A stretch of 64,000 nt of DNA from CALOBA01 sp942491465 (lineage in GTDB: Bacteria; Pseudomonadota; Gammaproteobacteria; Chromatiales; Chromatiaceae). Below are positions 26,665 through 35,329 of this stretch, piece after piece. A model generated the notes under the pieces. That model did no database searches and was not told where the DNA came from. It worked only from the letters and a program-made list of their open reading frames with translations. Location: positions 38,237 through 102,236 of the forward strand of contig CALOBA010000059.1 in NCBI GenBank assembly GCA_942491465.1. The letters are read 5' to 3'. Position 1 is the first letter of the stretch, and every line of letters starts with the position of its first letter. Made by a program: the position numbers and the translations under genes.

Positions 26665-28305
26665 ATGAAGTTGTGCTACCTAGTGATCGGCGTGTTGTTT
26701 GCGCTGATAGTGTCCTCGGCGACCGCCGAGGAGGCGGTGGACGCGTCGGTTCAGCCCGCGCCCATCGACCTGTCGACCATGCAGATCACCGACCTCGAGG
26801 TCGGGCTCGACACCCAGCGATGGAGCGCCGAGCAGATCGCGCGGGCTGCGCTGGACCGAGTGGACGCGGTGGACCGCAGGGGGCCGGCCCTGCACAGTCT
26901 GATCCACGTGAATGATCAGGCGGTGGAGCAGGCCGCCGGGCTCACGGCGACGCGGCAGCGGGGGGCACTGTTCGGGGTGCCGATGGTGATCGGCGATCGC
27001 TGCAACACCCGCGACCAGCCCACCAGCGGCGGCATGGCCATGCTGCGGGGCCGCCGCAGTAGCGACGACGCCTTCGTGGTTGCGCGTCTGCGCGAGGCCG
27101 GCGCCCTGCTCATCGGCAAGGCCAACACCGACGGGCCCTTCAGCTCCTATGGCCGGGCCGGCTACAGCTCCGCCGCTGGTGCGACCCGCAACCCGTATCG
27201 GACCAGTCGCAGCGGCGTCGGCGCCGGCAGCGCGGTGGCGGCGGGCATGGCCTTGGCCGCGGTGGTCACCGATACCACCGGGGCACTGCGGGCCGCGGCG
27301 GCGGGGGCGGCGCTGGTGGGCATTCGCCCGACCCTGGGGCTGACCAGCCGCAGCGGCACCCTGCCGCTGGCCCGCTCCCTGGACGTGACCGGCGTGCTGG
27401 CGCGCGGTGTGCGCGACGCGGCGCTGGTGTTGGGTGTGATTGTGGGAACGGACCCGGCGGACTGGCCGACCCAAGATGCCGAGCCGCATCAGATCGGTGA
27501 CTACACGCTGTTCCTCGATAGCGACGCCCTGGACGGCGCCCGGCTGGGCGTGGCCCGCGACTATCGCGGCGGCAACAAGGAGGTGGACGCGGCCTTCAAG
27601 CGGGCGCTGGACGCCCTGCGCGCCGGCGGTGCCGAGCTGGTCGATGTGGATGTGCCGGATCTGCTGTTGGAGGCCTACGACGCCTTCATCCGCCCCATTG
27701 CCGAGGCCGAGCTGCGCGATCAGCTGGCCGATGTTCTGTCGCCGGCCGGAGACGGCGTCCCCGATGCCCTCGCCGAGCTGACCACGGCGGCGCGCTCGCC
27801 GCTGATCACGGGCTCGCCGACGCCGGAAGACCCGGCGCGACTGGCATTCTGGGGGCGGGCCTTAGGCAGCAAGGGCGTTGCCGATCTGCGCTATCTGTCC
27901 CTGATCTCGACGCGGCTCCCCGGGGTGCGGCGGATCATCGGCGATCGGATGCAGGCCGACCAGCTCGATGCGCTGGTCTTTCCGACGCGCCTATGTCCGC
28001 CGTCCGTGACCTTGGATGCCACCGAGACCGGCGATCGCTGCAAGGTGGCCGACCCCGCGCTGCCATCGTACTTGGCCAGCGTCACCGGTTTCCCGGAGCT
28101 GACCCTGCCCATGGCGTACACGCACAAGGGGTTGCCGCTGGGCCTGTCGCTGCTTGGGCGACCCTATGGGGAGTCGGCGATCATCGCCATCGGCTATGCC
28201 TACGAGCAGGCGACGGGGCATTGGCGTGCGCCGGAGCTGAACGCTTCGGACGATCAGCTATCCGCTTCGGGGTCGGCGTCGGGGGGGGAGGACGGCGGGC
28301 CGTAG
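26665..28305 (+). CDS. Amidase-signature-fold protein lacking catalytic Lys and Ser (probable pseudoenzyme), exported
   Basis: 546 aa with a signal peptide (MKLCYLVIGVLFALIVSSATA). The fold is clearly the amidase signature family: SAEQIARAALDRVDAVDRRG, SSDDAFVVARLREAGALLIGKAN, VGIRPTLGLTSRSGTLPLARSLDVTG and the C-terminal GFPELTLPM…GLPLGLSLLGRPYGE. However, the catalytic lysine (normally P-x-x-x-K-D-N) is Gly110 in GVPMVIGDR. The nucleophile (normally TDTGGSIR) is Ala207 in TDTTGALR. The SSGGS loop is SGVGAGS, so at best the cis-Ser remains (Ser183). The frame is otherwise intact, so a binding role is more likely than recent decay. It overlaps the convergent XRE gene by 52 bp. Confidence 0.85.
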   Translation: MKLCYLVIGVLFALIVSSATAEEAVDASVQPAPIDLSTMQITDLEVGLDTQRWSAEQIARAALDRVDAVDRRGPALHSLIHVNDQAVEQAAGLTATRQRGALFGVPMVIGDRCNTRDQPTSGGMAMLRGRRSSDDAFVVARLREAGALLIGKANTDGPFSSYGRAGYSSAAGATRNPYRTSRSGVGAGSAVAAGMALAAVVTDTTGALRAAAAGAALVGIRPTLGLTSRSGTLPLARSLDVTGVLARGVRDAALVLGVIVGTDPADWPTQDAEPHQIGDYTLFLDSDALDGARLGVARDYRGGNKEVDAAFKRALDALRAGGAELVDVDVPDLLLEAYDAFIRPIAEAELRDQLADVLSPAGDGVPDALAELTTAARSPLITGSPTPEDPARLAFWGRALGSKGVADLRYLSLISTRLPGVRRIIGDRMQADQLDALVFPTRLCPPSVTLDATETGDRCKVADPALPSYLASVTGFPELTLPMAYTHKGLPLGLSLLGRPYGESAIIAIGYAYEQATGHWRAPELNASDDQLSASGSASGGEDGGP

Positions 28306-28625
28306 TGGCCCTGGGTCTCGGCGACGCGCTGGATGGTCCGGCGACCGCGCTCGTCGGTGCGGCGGTAGCGCTCGATCAGCGCCAGCTCTTCAGGGCAGAG
28401 GGGGGAGTTGTCGTCGAGGCAGAGCAGGTAGGTCGCCGTCAGGCCGTCGAGGGCCTCGGCAAGCTCGGCGGCCTCTTCGAGGCCCATGCGACGGATGCCC
28501 TGCTCGTAGTTGCTGATGCGCGATTTGGATAGGGTCTTGGTACGCGCCGCGAGCTCTGAAAGGCTCAGGCCTTGGGCGTTGCGGGCCGCCCGCAAGCGCT
28601 GGCCGATTTTTTTATTCAGCGTCAT
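28254..28625 (-). CDS. XRE-family transcriptional regulator
   Basis: 123 aa from the ATG at 28625 (MTLNKKIGQRLRAARNAQG); a longer start at 28664 is open but adds a non-conserved leader. Residues 6-65 are a Cro/C1-type helix-turn-helix (LSLSELAARTKTLSKSRISNYEQG). The segment CPEELALIERYRRTDERGRRTI after it resembles the short tail of phage-type XRE repressors. Its last 52 bp overlap the 3' end of the amidase-like gene on the other strand. The target is unknown; autoregulation is usual for such proteins. Confidence 0.88.
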   Translation of the reverse strand: MTLNKKIGQRLRAARNAQGLSLSELAARTKTLSKSRISNYEQGIRRMGLEEAAELAEALDGLTATYLLCLDDNSPLCPEELALIERYRRTDERGRRTIQRVAETQGHYGPPSSPPDADPEADS

Positions 28626-28809
28626 CCACCCAGCATATACAAGAGCCGAATGCCGTTGGTACACGCTTGGCCGCGGGATCAGTTGTCTCGGCGGCCCATG
28701 GTCGGCTTATCGCACACTTTTTGGCAATTCTGCGACAGGGGTCCCTGAAAAGGCCGCTGTTCGGGTCGCCGCGGCAGCCCGGCCCGGTTGTCCAGGCCGT
28801 GTCCCCCCG

Positions 28810-29790
28810 TCACCCGAGCAAACCATCTTCCCAGGTCGTCTCCGCACCCCGCGAAGGACGGGCCGCCGCGCCCACGGCCGTGCCGTAGATCTCGCCGAGG
28901 ATCTCGCGGAAGCGCTTCGCCTGCGGTGACATAAACCGGCCCCGGCGCAGCACGATGCCGTAGCTGCGGCGGGGGAAGAACCGCACCAGCGAGGTCCGCC
29001 CCAGCGGCTCGTCCCCGCTCAGGCAGAGGTCGGTGACGATGGAGATCCCGAGGCCGAGCTCGACATACTTCTTCACCACCTCCCAGCCGCCGGCCTCCAG
29101 CGTCACCCGATAGGGCAGGTCGTTCTGGCGAAACACCAGGTCGACCATGCGCCAGGTGCTGAGATGGCGCGGGGGCAGGATCAGGCCGTGCTCGGCGATC
29201 TCCGCCAGGGCCACTTCCGGCCTGTTCGCCAGCGGGTGATCGAGCGGGGTGATCAGGGCCGGGTCGTAGGTGACGACCGGGTGGTAGTGGATGTCGTCCG
29301 GGACGTCGGGCATCGAGCCCACGGCCAGATCCACCTCGTCGGCGCGCAGCATGGCCAGACCGTCGCGTCCGGTGACGTTGTGCAGCCGCAGCTCCACACC
29401 GGGGTACTGGGTGGCGAAGCGGCGGACGGGCTCCGGCAGCAGGTACAGGATGGTCGACTCGCCGGCGGCGATATCCAGGCTGCCCTGATCGACGCGACCG
29501 CAATGGGCCGAGAAGGTCTCGTGGAGCTTGTCCATGCCCTCCACCAGCGGCTGGGACAGGGTATAGAGCAGCTCGCCCTCGGGGGTCAGCCGGATCTTGG
29601 GTCCGCGGCGCTCGAACAGCACCGTGGACAGCTCCCGCTCCAGGGCCTGGATCTGCAGCGAGACGGTGGGCTGACTGAGGCTGACCAGATCCGCCGCGGC
29701 GCTGACGCTGCCGGTGCGCGCCGCGTGGCAGAACGCCCGCAGCTGCTTGAGCCGATTCTGCTTGTAGTGCAGCTGCTGGGGGGCGGCCAT
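28810..29790 (-). CDS. LysR-type transcriptional regulator (CysB-like)
   Basis: 326 aa. Winged HTH at residues about 13-72 (LRAFCHAARTGSVSAAADLVSLSQPTVSLQIQALE) is followed by a periplasmic-binding-like effector domain (QGSLDIAAGESTILYLLPEPV; VDLAVGSMPD; DPALITPLDHPLANR). The sequence is close to the CysB/Cbl-like branch of LysR proteins. The gene starts 27 bp after tatC in the same direction, so it may be read through from tatABC, although its targets are unknown. No divergent neighbour, which is unusual for LysR regulators. Confidence 0.92.
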   Translation of the reverse strand: MAAPQQLHYKQNRLKQLRAFCHAARTGSVSAAADLVSLSQPTVSLQIQALERELSTVLFERRGPKIRLTPEGELLYTLSQPLVEGMDKLHETFSAHCGRVDQGSLDIAAGESTILYLLPEPVRRFATQYPGVELRLHNVTGRDGLAMLRADEVDLAVGSMPDVPDDIHYHPVVTYDPALITPLDHPLANRPEVALAEIAEHGLILPPRHLSTWRMVDLVFRQNDLPYRVTLEAGGWEVVKKYVELGLGISIVTDLCLSGDEPLGRTSLVRFFPRRSYGIVLRRGRFMSPQAKRFREILGEIYGTAVGAAARPSRGAETTWEDGLLG

Positions 29791-29817
29791 GGTATCCGGT
29801 CTCCGTGCGCGGCTCGG

Positions 29818-30966
29818 CTAGGCGTCGAGATCGGTGAGGATGTTGCGTGCCACCCGGCGCTGATCGTCGTCGCCGTCCTCCAGCACGCGATACAGCAGGT
29901 GGCGGGCGGCGTTGACGTTGCCTTGGGCGCGCAGGAGATTGGCCTGGCGCAGCAGCTCCTCGATGGGGTCGGGGCCGGCATCGGCGAGGAAGCCGCCGCC
30001 GGTATCGTCTTCGCCGGCGTCGTCGGCCTCGATGGCGTCGAGTTCGGCCTCCATCTCGGCGTCGGTCATCGGCTGCCAGCGCCCGGGCTCATCGATGCGC
30101 CCGCCGTCGATGTCGCTGCCCACCGGTGTCGGGGGCGCGGCCGGCGGTGCACCGCCGGCGGGGGCCGGGTAGGGGGTGTCGGGCTCGGGCTCCGGCGCGT
30201 CGTCTTCGGGTGTCTGCCGGCGCAGGAACAGCCGCGAGAACAGGATGCCCAGCTCGAACAGCAGCCACATGGGCAGCGCCAGCAGGGTCTGGGAGATGAC
30301 GTCGGGGGGCGTCAGCAACATGCCGGCGACGAAGACGCCGACGATGACATAGGGCCGCTTCTGGCCGAGGGCCTTGGGCGTGGTCGCGCCCACGGCCACC
30401 AGCAGGATGGTGGCGATGGGGATCTGGAAGGCGATGCCGAAGGCGAAGAACAGCTTCAGCACGAACTCCAGATAGAAGGCGATGTCGGGCATCTGCTGCA
30501 CGCCCTCGGGGGTGACCGAGGTGAAGAAGCTGAACACCAGCGGGAACACCACCAGATACGCGAACAGCATGCCGAGATAGAACAGCAGGATGCTGGCCGA
30601 GAGCATCGGCAGCGCGAGGCGCTTCTCGTGCCGGTACAGCCCGGGGGCCACAAAGCCCCAGAGCTGGTAGAGCAGATAGGGCATGGCCGCAAACACCGCC
30701 GCGATCAGCGACAGCTTGAACGGCGTCAGGAACGGCGATGCGACCTGGGTGGCGATCATGGTCGCGCCCTCGGGCAGCTGGGCGCGGATCGGCTCGGCGA
30801 TCAAGGTGTAGATGTCGTTGCCGAACGGGAACAGGCAGACGAAGACGATGACGATGGCCGCGATCATCCGCAGCAGGCGATCGCGAAGCTCCGCCAGGTG
30901 CGACATGAACGGCTGCTCGCCGCCGAGGCCGTTGTCGGGCAGGTCGATGGGGTCGGGCGATGTCAT
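29818..30966 (-). CDS. tatC: Sec-independent translocase TatC with long C-terminal extension
   Basis: 382 aa against about 250 for typical TatC. Residues 1-250 are the six-helix core: MSHLAELRDRLLR, with the conserved Glu of the signal-peptide site in the first cytoplasmic region, ASPFLTPFKLSL, YLLYQLWGFVAPGLYRHEK, and the final helices. TatC with TatB forms the twin-arginine signal receptor. Residues about 255-335 are an acidic, Pro-rich linker. The last 40 residues (LLRQANLLRAQGNVNAARHL, LLYRVLEDGDDDQRRVARNI) match the helical repeat found at the C-terminus of FimV. The tail would be cytoplasmic. Lies 102 bp from tatB; LysR gene follows. Confidence 0.94.
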   Translation of the reverse strand: MTSPDPIDLPDNGLGGEQPFMSHLAELRDRLLRMIAAIVIVFVCLFPFGNDIYTLIAEPIRAQLPEGATMIATQVASPFLTPFKLSLIAAVFAAMPYLLYQLWGFVAPGLYRHEKRLALPMLSASILLFYLGMLFAYLVVFPLVFSFFTSVTPEGVQQMPDIAFYLEFVLKLFFAFGIAFQIPIATILLVAVGATTPKALGQKRPYVIVGVFVAGMLLTPPDVISQTLLALPMWLLFELGILFSRLFLRRQTPEDDAPEPEPDTPYPAPAGGAPPAAPPTPVGSDIDGGRIDEPGRWQPMTDAEMEAELDAIEADDAGEDDTGGGFLADAGPDPIEELLRQANLLRAQGNVNAARHLLYRVLEDGDDDQRRVARNILTDLDA

Positions 30967-31068
30967 CGCGCTTGGCTGGCTCTTCGGTAGCGGCGGGTTG
31001 CTGGGGCAGGCTGGAGGTCGGGCGGCGGGTGCGTGTTTAGGGGCCGGCGGGCGCGGTGCGAGGGCTTG

Positions 31069-31407
31069 TCAGCCGGGCTTGGGCCCGCTGTCCGCCGATG
31101 TCGCGCCGTCGTCGTGCCGATCGCCGGCCTCGGGGGCCGGCTTTGGCTTGTTCGGCCTGCTCGGTTTGGGGTCCATCTCGAGGATGGTCTCCAACGGATT
31201 GCTCTCGGACTGCTTGCGCAGGATCTCCTTGAGCTCCTCGGCCTTCAGCTCGCGGTCGATCTCGTCTCTGACCGCGCCCAGGGCGTGGCGGGCGCGGCGC
31301 ACCCAGAGCCCGGCGGTGCGGGCAAGCCGCGGCAGCCGCTCGGGTCCGACCACGAGCAGGGCCACCACGGCCACAAGCACCAGTTCAAGGGCGCCGATAT
31401 CGAACAT
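31069..31407 (-). CDS. tatB: Sec-independent translocase TatB
   Basis: 112 aa: a short periplasmic N-terminus MFDIG, one membrane helix (ALELVLVAVVALLVVGPERL) with the hinge Gly-Pro-Glu-Arg characteristic of TatB, then an amphipathic helix and a charged tail. TatB joins TatC as receptor for twin-arginine signal peptides. Between tatA and tatC on the same strand. Confidence 0.95.
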   Translation of the reverse strand: MFDIGALELVLVAVVALLVVGPERLPRLARTAGLWVRRARHALGAVRDEIDRELKAEELKEILRKQSESNPLETILEMDPKPSRPNKPKPAPEAGDRHDDGATSADSGPKPG

Positions 31408-31451
31408 GACCGCTCAGCCCTGGTGGGGTCGTCGGGGGACTTTGACGACCA

Positions 31452-31694
31452 TCAGACCTTGGTCTTCTCGTCTTTACGGGCGCCGGCAGGCTCGTCGCCA
31501 CGCTCGGCCTTCTGCTCCCCGATCTGCTGCGGCTGCTCGTCGTCCTTGTCGCCATCGCTCATGGCCGAGCGGAAGCCCTTGACCGCGTTGCCCAAGTCGG
31601 AGCCGATGCCCTTCAGGCGCTTGGTGCCGAACAACAGCAGCACGATGACCAAGATGATCAGGAGCTGCCAGATACTGATACCGCCAACACCCAT
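31452..31694 (-). CDS. tatA: Sec-independent translocase TatA
   Basis: 80 aa from the ATG at 31694. The frame is open further upstream, but only this start puts the membrane helix at the N-terminus (MGVGGISIWQLLIILVIVLL). The FGTKRLKGIGSDLGNAVKGF motif that follows is the TatA hinge and amphipathic helix. It oligomerises to form the translocation pore with TatBC. First gene of tatABC. In many gammaproteobacteria hisE precedes it directly; here hisE is about 23.5 kb upstream, beyond the BREX block. Confidence 0.95.
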   Translation of the reverse strand: MGVGGISIWQLLIILVIVLLLFGTKRLKGIGSDLGNAVKGFRSAMSDGDKDDEQPQQIGEQKAERGDEPAGARKDEKTKV

Positions 31695-31993
31695 GGTGTC
31701 TCTCCCGTTCTTGCGGATGCCCCGCCGGTGGAGGGGCATCGTTGTCATTGGATTCAGGTGGCCAGGCCGGCAACGGCCGCCGGACCGAAAGCGCGCCATC
31801 ATAGCCCAATCCGGCGTCGGCATGCAGCGCCATCGGCGGCCCATCCCGGATTCGCGCCCATCACCCACAGGCCGCGGTGGCCGCAACCGCGATCACGGCC
31901 GCTTCCGACCTGGAAACCGGGGCGGTAGAATCGGCCTGCTCAGGGGCGCTGCCGCGCGGCGCGGTTCGGAAAGTTGTTGGACTCAGGGGTCAT

Positions 31994-32581
31994 ATGTCAG
32001 AACGCGCACCGATCGGCGATCTGGAGATCGTCGCCATGGAGCAATTGGAGGCCTGTATCGGAAGCGACGTCTCGCCGTTGTGCGGGCGTTACGACGGCAA
32101 GGTCGTGCTGGTGAGGGGAGATCTCGAGGTCTTCGGCAGCATCGATCTCGACCAGGGGATCGGGCTTCCGGGCTGGTCAGCCGCGGATGACGGATGGCTC
32201 GCCGGGCTGTGGGTGACGGGGGACCTCAAGGTCCAGGGTGCCATCGCCAACCCCTGCGGCGACTACGGCCGCTTCCTGGTGGTCGAGGGCGAGACCGAGG
32301 CCGAGCATGTGATCGGCGGCGGCGCGGAGATCTACCTGCTGGGCGGGGCGCGTGTCAGCGCGCTGGTCATCGGCCACTACAACCACGGCACCCTGCAGAT
32401 CCGCGGGCATCTTCATGCGCGGGTCATTGTCAACGACGACCACGACCTATCCATCCCCCGTTCCAGCACAGGGCTTCGTGTCGATGACGACTCCTATGAC
32501 AGCTCGAGCTTCGGCAGCGCCGACTTTGCGGACTTCCCGACGCGATTGTGGACAATCCGCAGGTCACCGCCCTCGACCTGA
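31994..32581 (+). CDS. Beta-helix/bactofilin-like protein, N-terminal half of a split gene
   Basis: About 195 aa from the ATG at 31994 (AGGGGT ribosome site). The protein is built of short beta-rich steps with hydrophobic rungs (VVLVRGDLEVFGSIDLDQG, LWVTGDLKVQGAIANP, FLVVEGETEAEHVIGGGAEI, GTLQIRGHLHARVIVND), like a polymer-forming or right-handed beta-helix protein. After FADFP the frame drifts into RRSPPST and stops, while the next frame continues naturally with DAIVDNPQVTALDLTDNRF. It is therefore most likely the first half of one gene of about 365 aa whose second half is the LRR part. Function unknown; divergent from tatA. Confidence 0.6.
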   Translation: MSERAPIGDLEIVAMEQLEACIGSDVSPLCGRYDGKVVLVRGDLEVFGSIDLDQGIGLPGWSAADDGWLAGLWVTGDLKVQGAIANPCGDYGRFLVVEGETEAEHVIGGGAEIYLLGGARVSALVIGHYNHGTLQIRGHLHARVIVNDDHDLSIPRSSTGLRVDDDSYDSSSFGSADFADFPTRLWTIRRSPPST

Positions 32582-33090
32582 CCGACAACCGCTTCACCGA
32601 GGTGCCCGCATCGCTGGCGCGGATGGCGCGCCTGCAGGTCCTCGACCTGAGCGGAAACCCGCTGCAAAGCCTGCCGGACCGGACCATGCTTCCCCTCGAC
32701 AACGCCCCTGACTGGCGGCACTTCCCGGCGCTGCGCGAGCTTGACCTGAGCCTGGATCGGCGCTGGAGCGCCGGCAGCGCGGACCTGCCGCTGCTGCGCG
32801 CCCTCGCCGACCTGCCCGACGCGCTCACCGACCTGACCCTCGACCACTGGTCCGCGTTCGAGCCGGAGGTCATCAAGGCGATCATCGCCCTGCCGCACAT
32901 GCTCGGCCGCCTGGTCAATCTGCGGCGGCTCTCCCTGGTGCGCACCCGGATCGACGTCGGACTGCTGTTCGACGTCCTGCCCAACCTGAAGGCGCTGGAG
33001 CAGCTCGACATCGAAGGGATTCCGCTGTCTCGCCGGCAGCGCAGGCAGCTCGACAAGTGCTGCCCCGCGGGTTGCGAGATCCTCGATTGA
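32548..33090 (+). CDS. Leucine-rich-repeat protein, C-terminal half of the split gene
   Basis: 180 aa from a GTG at 32548, which lies inside the end of the preceding frame; no ribosome site supports an independent start. LRR units are visible: VTALDLTDNRFTEVPASLAR, LQVLDLSGNPLQSLPD, LRELDLSLDRRW, LTDLTLDHWSAF, LRRLSLVRTRI, LEQLDIEGIPLS. The C-terminus CCPAGCEILD is conserved-looking. The one-base frame difference at about 32535 suggests a frameshift (real or sequencing) in a single beta-helix + LRR gene. LRR domains usually bind proteins; the partner is unknown. It sits at the edge of the BREX locus, convergent with brxHI. Confidence 0.65.
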   Translation: MDNPQVTALDLTDNRFTEVPASLARMARLQVLDLSGNPLQSLPDRTMLPLDNAPDWRHFPALRELDLSLDRRWSAGSADLPLLRALADLPDALTDLTLDHWSAFEPEVIKAIIALPHMLGRLVNLRRLSLVRTRIDVGLLFDVLPNLKALEQLDIEGIPLSRRQRRQLDKCCPAGCEILD

Positions 33091-33158
33091 CGCCGGCGCG
33101 CGCTCGGGGATGCGCCGAAGGCGGATGGCGCAACCTTAGGTTGTGCCTGAACCCGTTG

Positions 33159-35267
33159 CTAAGGGCGCGCCGCCCGCATCGACACCAGCGGGTAGCTCAC
33201 CAGCAGCGCGAGTTCGTCCTTGGGGTCGTATCTTGCGGCCAACGCGCGATCTCGACAGTCGCGCGGCAGGCACTCGCCAAATTTCAGCTCGGCAATGAAG
33301 GCCTCGTCCAACGGAATCATGCGCTCGCGCGCAGCGCCGAGCATCAGGCGGCCGATGGCCGCTTTCAGGGCCTTGGCGTCGACCCCGCCGCTGAAGGTGA
33401 CGGACAGGTTGTCGGACTTGACGACGGCTGCCTGGTTGCGCAGCGCTTGAGCAACGGCCGCATTGACGAGTTTGCCGGCGAAGGTCCACCAGACCAGGCC
33501 CCCGTCATCCACCTGGATCAGGAAGCTACGGCCAGGTTCGATCCAGTCGTATTCCTCGCGCAGTGTGTGCATGAATGCCAGGGCTCGCCGCGAGAACTTG
33601 GCCGGAAAATCCTCCCGCGCGAGCACCCGTGTCATGGCCTGACAGAGCGCGAACGGCAGCGGTTGACCGGCACTCAGCCAGCGTGATCGACCGCGCAGAT
33701 CGGTGGGTTCGACATAGGCCTTGCGGCGGGGCCAGTCGACGTATTTGGTTTGCCAGGAGCGTCCTCCCAGCGTCAACACCGCTGGGCCGTCGTCTTTCAG
33801 GATGAAGGTCGATTGGTGCACCTCGCCGAGCTCCTGTGGGCCATGGAACACCTTGACCGAAGGTGGACTGACGAACACGGAGAACAGCGCCATGAAGTGT
33901 TTGTTGCCGAACTGTCGCTCGCCGTCCTTGCCGATGCCGAGTACGCCTTGGTCGGCATGCAGGACGCCCGTCTTGGTCATGAATCGCAGTATGCGTTCAA
34001 ACTGGTCCGCGTCGACGTCCGCCAAACCCGGCCGCCGACCCAGCCATGGCGGCCAGTCGGACACCGCAATACCAGGCTCTTGCAGGGCCAGCGCCATGAT
34101 CTGCTGAGCGAACACATGCAAGGGCAGCGGCGGTGGTGTCGTTGCCTCGATGTAGCCCTCATCCCAAAGCTGGAGCAGTGCCGCCGCCTGCAGAAACGCC
34201 TGTTCCTTGGTGATCAGGAACAGGCAGTTGCGCGCGCTGCCCGGCCGTCGGCCGGTGCGCCCGATGCGTTGCAGAAAGGATGCGACGCTTGTCGGCGTGT
34301 CGATCTGGATCACCCGGTCCAGGTCGCCCACATCGATGCCCAACTCCAGGGTGCTGGTGGCGACGATGACACAATCGCTGCCCTGGCTGAAGGCATGTTC
34401 CGCGGCATGGCGCTCGTCCAAACTCAGGCAGCTATGCGACACGAAGGTGTTCACGCCCAGGCCGCGCAGGGCCATGGCCAATGCCTCGACGCCGGCGCGG
34501 CTATCGCAAAAGACCAGCCGCTTCTCGCCCCGGTGCAGGCGGGAGATGACCAGCGCGGCATTCGTAAGGTTGCCGACCCAGTCCAACTCGACCTCCGGGG
34601 TCGGCCCCGCATGGGCCGGCGGGGCGATCACACGGCGAGCGCCGGGGCAGCCGGCGGCCAGCCAGTCGCAGAGCTGTTGGGGGTTGCCGACGGTCGCGGA
34701 CAGGCCCAGGCGCTGCAATGCGCGGCCGGCGATGTGGCTGAGCCGTTCCAGCAGACACAACAGATGCCAACCGCGATCATCGCCGGCAAAGGCATGCACC
34801 TCGTCGATGATCACGCAGCGCAGTCCGGCGAACAGTCGCCGATGATCGACGCGTCCTGAGACCAGCATCACCTCCAGCGACTCCGGCGTCGTCAGCAGGA
34901 TGTCGGGGGGTTCGCCGGCGAGCCGGGCCTTGCGGGCAGGGCCGATATCGCCGTGCCAGAGTGCCACGCTGCGCCCCACCAGGCCCGCGTAGTGGGAGAG
35001 CCGCGCTTCCAGGTTGTTCAGCAGCGCCTTGATCGGGCAGATATACAGCACGCTGAGACCCTGCCGGTCTTCCTGCAACAGCCGGGAGAGCACGGGCAAC
35101 AACGCCGCCTCGGTCTTGCCGCCCGCGGTGGGGGCCAACAGGATCGCGTGCTCGCCGCCTAGGATCGGCGCGATGGACGCCTCCTGCAGCGGCCGCAGCG
35201 ACGACCAGCCCAGGCTGTTGACGACGTGGTGTTGAATCGCCGGATGCAGTAGGTCGAATGCACTCAT
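33159..35267 (-). CDS. brxHI: BREX type 2 DEAD/DEAH-box helicase BrxHI
   Basis: 702 aa superfamily 2 helicase. Motif I APTAGGKTEA (about 44-53), DEVH box IIDEVHAF (about 153), motif III LSATVGNP, helicase-C motifs VIVATSTLELGIDVG and FLQRIGRTGRR. The C-terminal third is Lhr-like beta-rich sequence. BrxHI is the accessory helicase of type 2 BREX. Last gene of the locus, 62 bp after brxD with a palindromic repeat between. A stand-alone Lhr-type DNA repair helicase would look similar; the neighbours make the BREX role clear. Confidence 0.9.
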   Translation of the reverse strand: MSAFDLLHPAIQHHVVNSLGWSSLRPLQEASIAPILGGEHAILLAPTAGGKTEAALLPVLSRLLQEDRQGLSVLYICPIKALLNNLEARLSHYAGLVGRSVALWHGDIGPARKARLAGEPPDILLTTPESLEVMLVSGRVDHRRLFAGLRCVIIDEVHAFAGDDRGWHLLCLLERLSHIAGRALQRLGLSATVGNPQQLCDWLAAGCPGARRVIAPPAHAGPTPEVELDWVGNLTNAALVISRLHRGEKRLVFCDSRAGVEALAMALRGLGVNTFVSHSCLSLDERHAAEHAFSQGSDCVIVATSTLELGIDVGDLDRVIQIDTPTSVASFLQRIGRTGRRPGSARNCLFLITKEQAFLQAAALLQLWDEGYIEATTPPPLPLHVFAQQIMALALQEPGIAVSDWPPWLGRRPGLADVDADQFERILRFMTKTGVLHADQGVLGIGKDGERQFGNKHFMALFSVFVSPPSVKVFHGPQELGEVHQSTFILKDDGPAVLTLGGRSWQTKYVDWPRRKAYVEPTDLRGRSRWLSAGQPLPFALCQAMTRVLAREDFPAKFSRRALAFMHTLREEYDWIEPGRSFLIQVDDGGLVWWTFAGKLVNAAVAQALRNQAAVVKSDNLSVTFSGGVDAKALKAAIGRLMLGAARERMIPLDEAFIAELKFGECLPRDCRDRALAARYDPKDELALLVSYPLVSMRAARP

Positions 35268-35280
35268 GGTGGAGCTTCAT

Positions 35281-35317
35281 CCCTGGGGTCACGAAGCTGG
35301 AGCTTCGTGACCAGGGG
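35281..35317. repeat. Palindromic repeat between brxD and brxHI
   Basis: Arms GGTCACGAAGCT and AGCTTCGTGACC (12 bp, perfect) around GG, with outer CCCTGG/CCAGGG pairing. Same core as the palindromes at 36683 and inside pglX at 46001. Lies in the 62-bp gap after brxD, so it could form a hairpin in the message. Confidence 0.75.
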
Positions 35318-35329
35318 CAAGGGTCGGGC

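Noticed and set aside
26665..28305. Functional amidase or GatA
   Set aside because: The catalytic Lys and nucleophilic Ser are replaced and gatB/gatC are absent; it also has a signal peptide.
28605..28620. T-run as an intrinsic terminator
   Set aside because: These are the lysine codons of the XRE regulator on the other strand, without a preceding hairpin.
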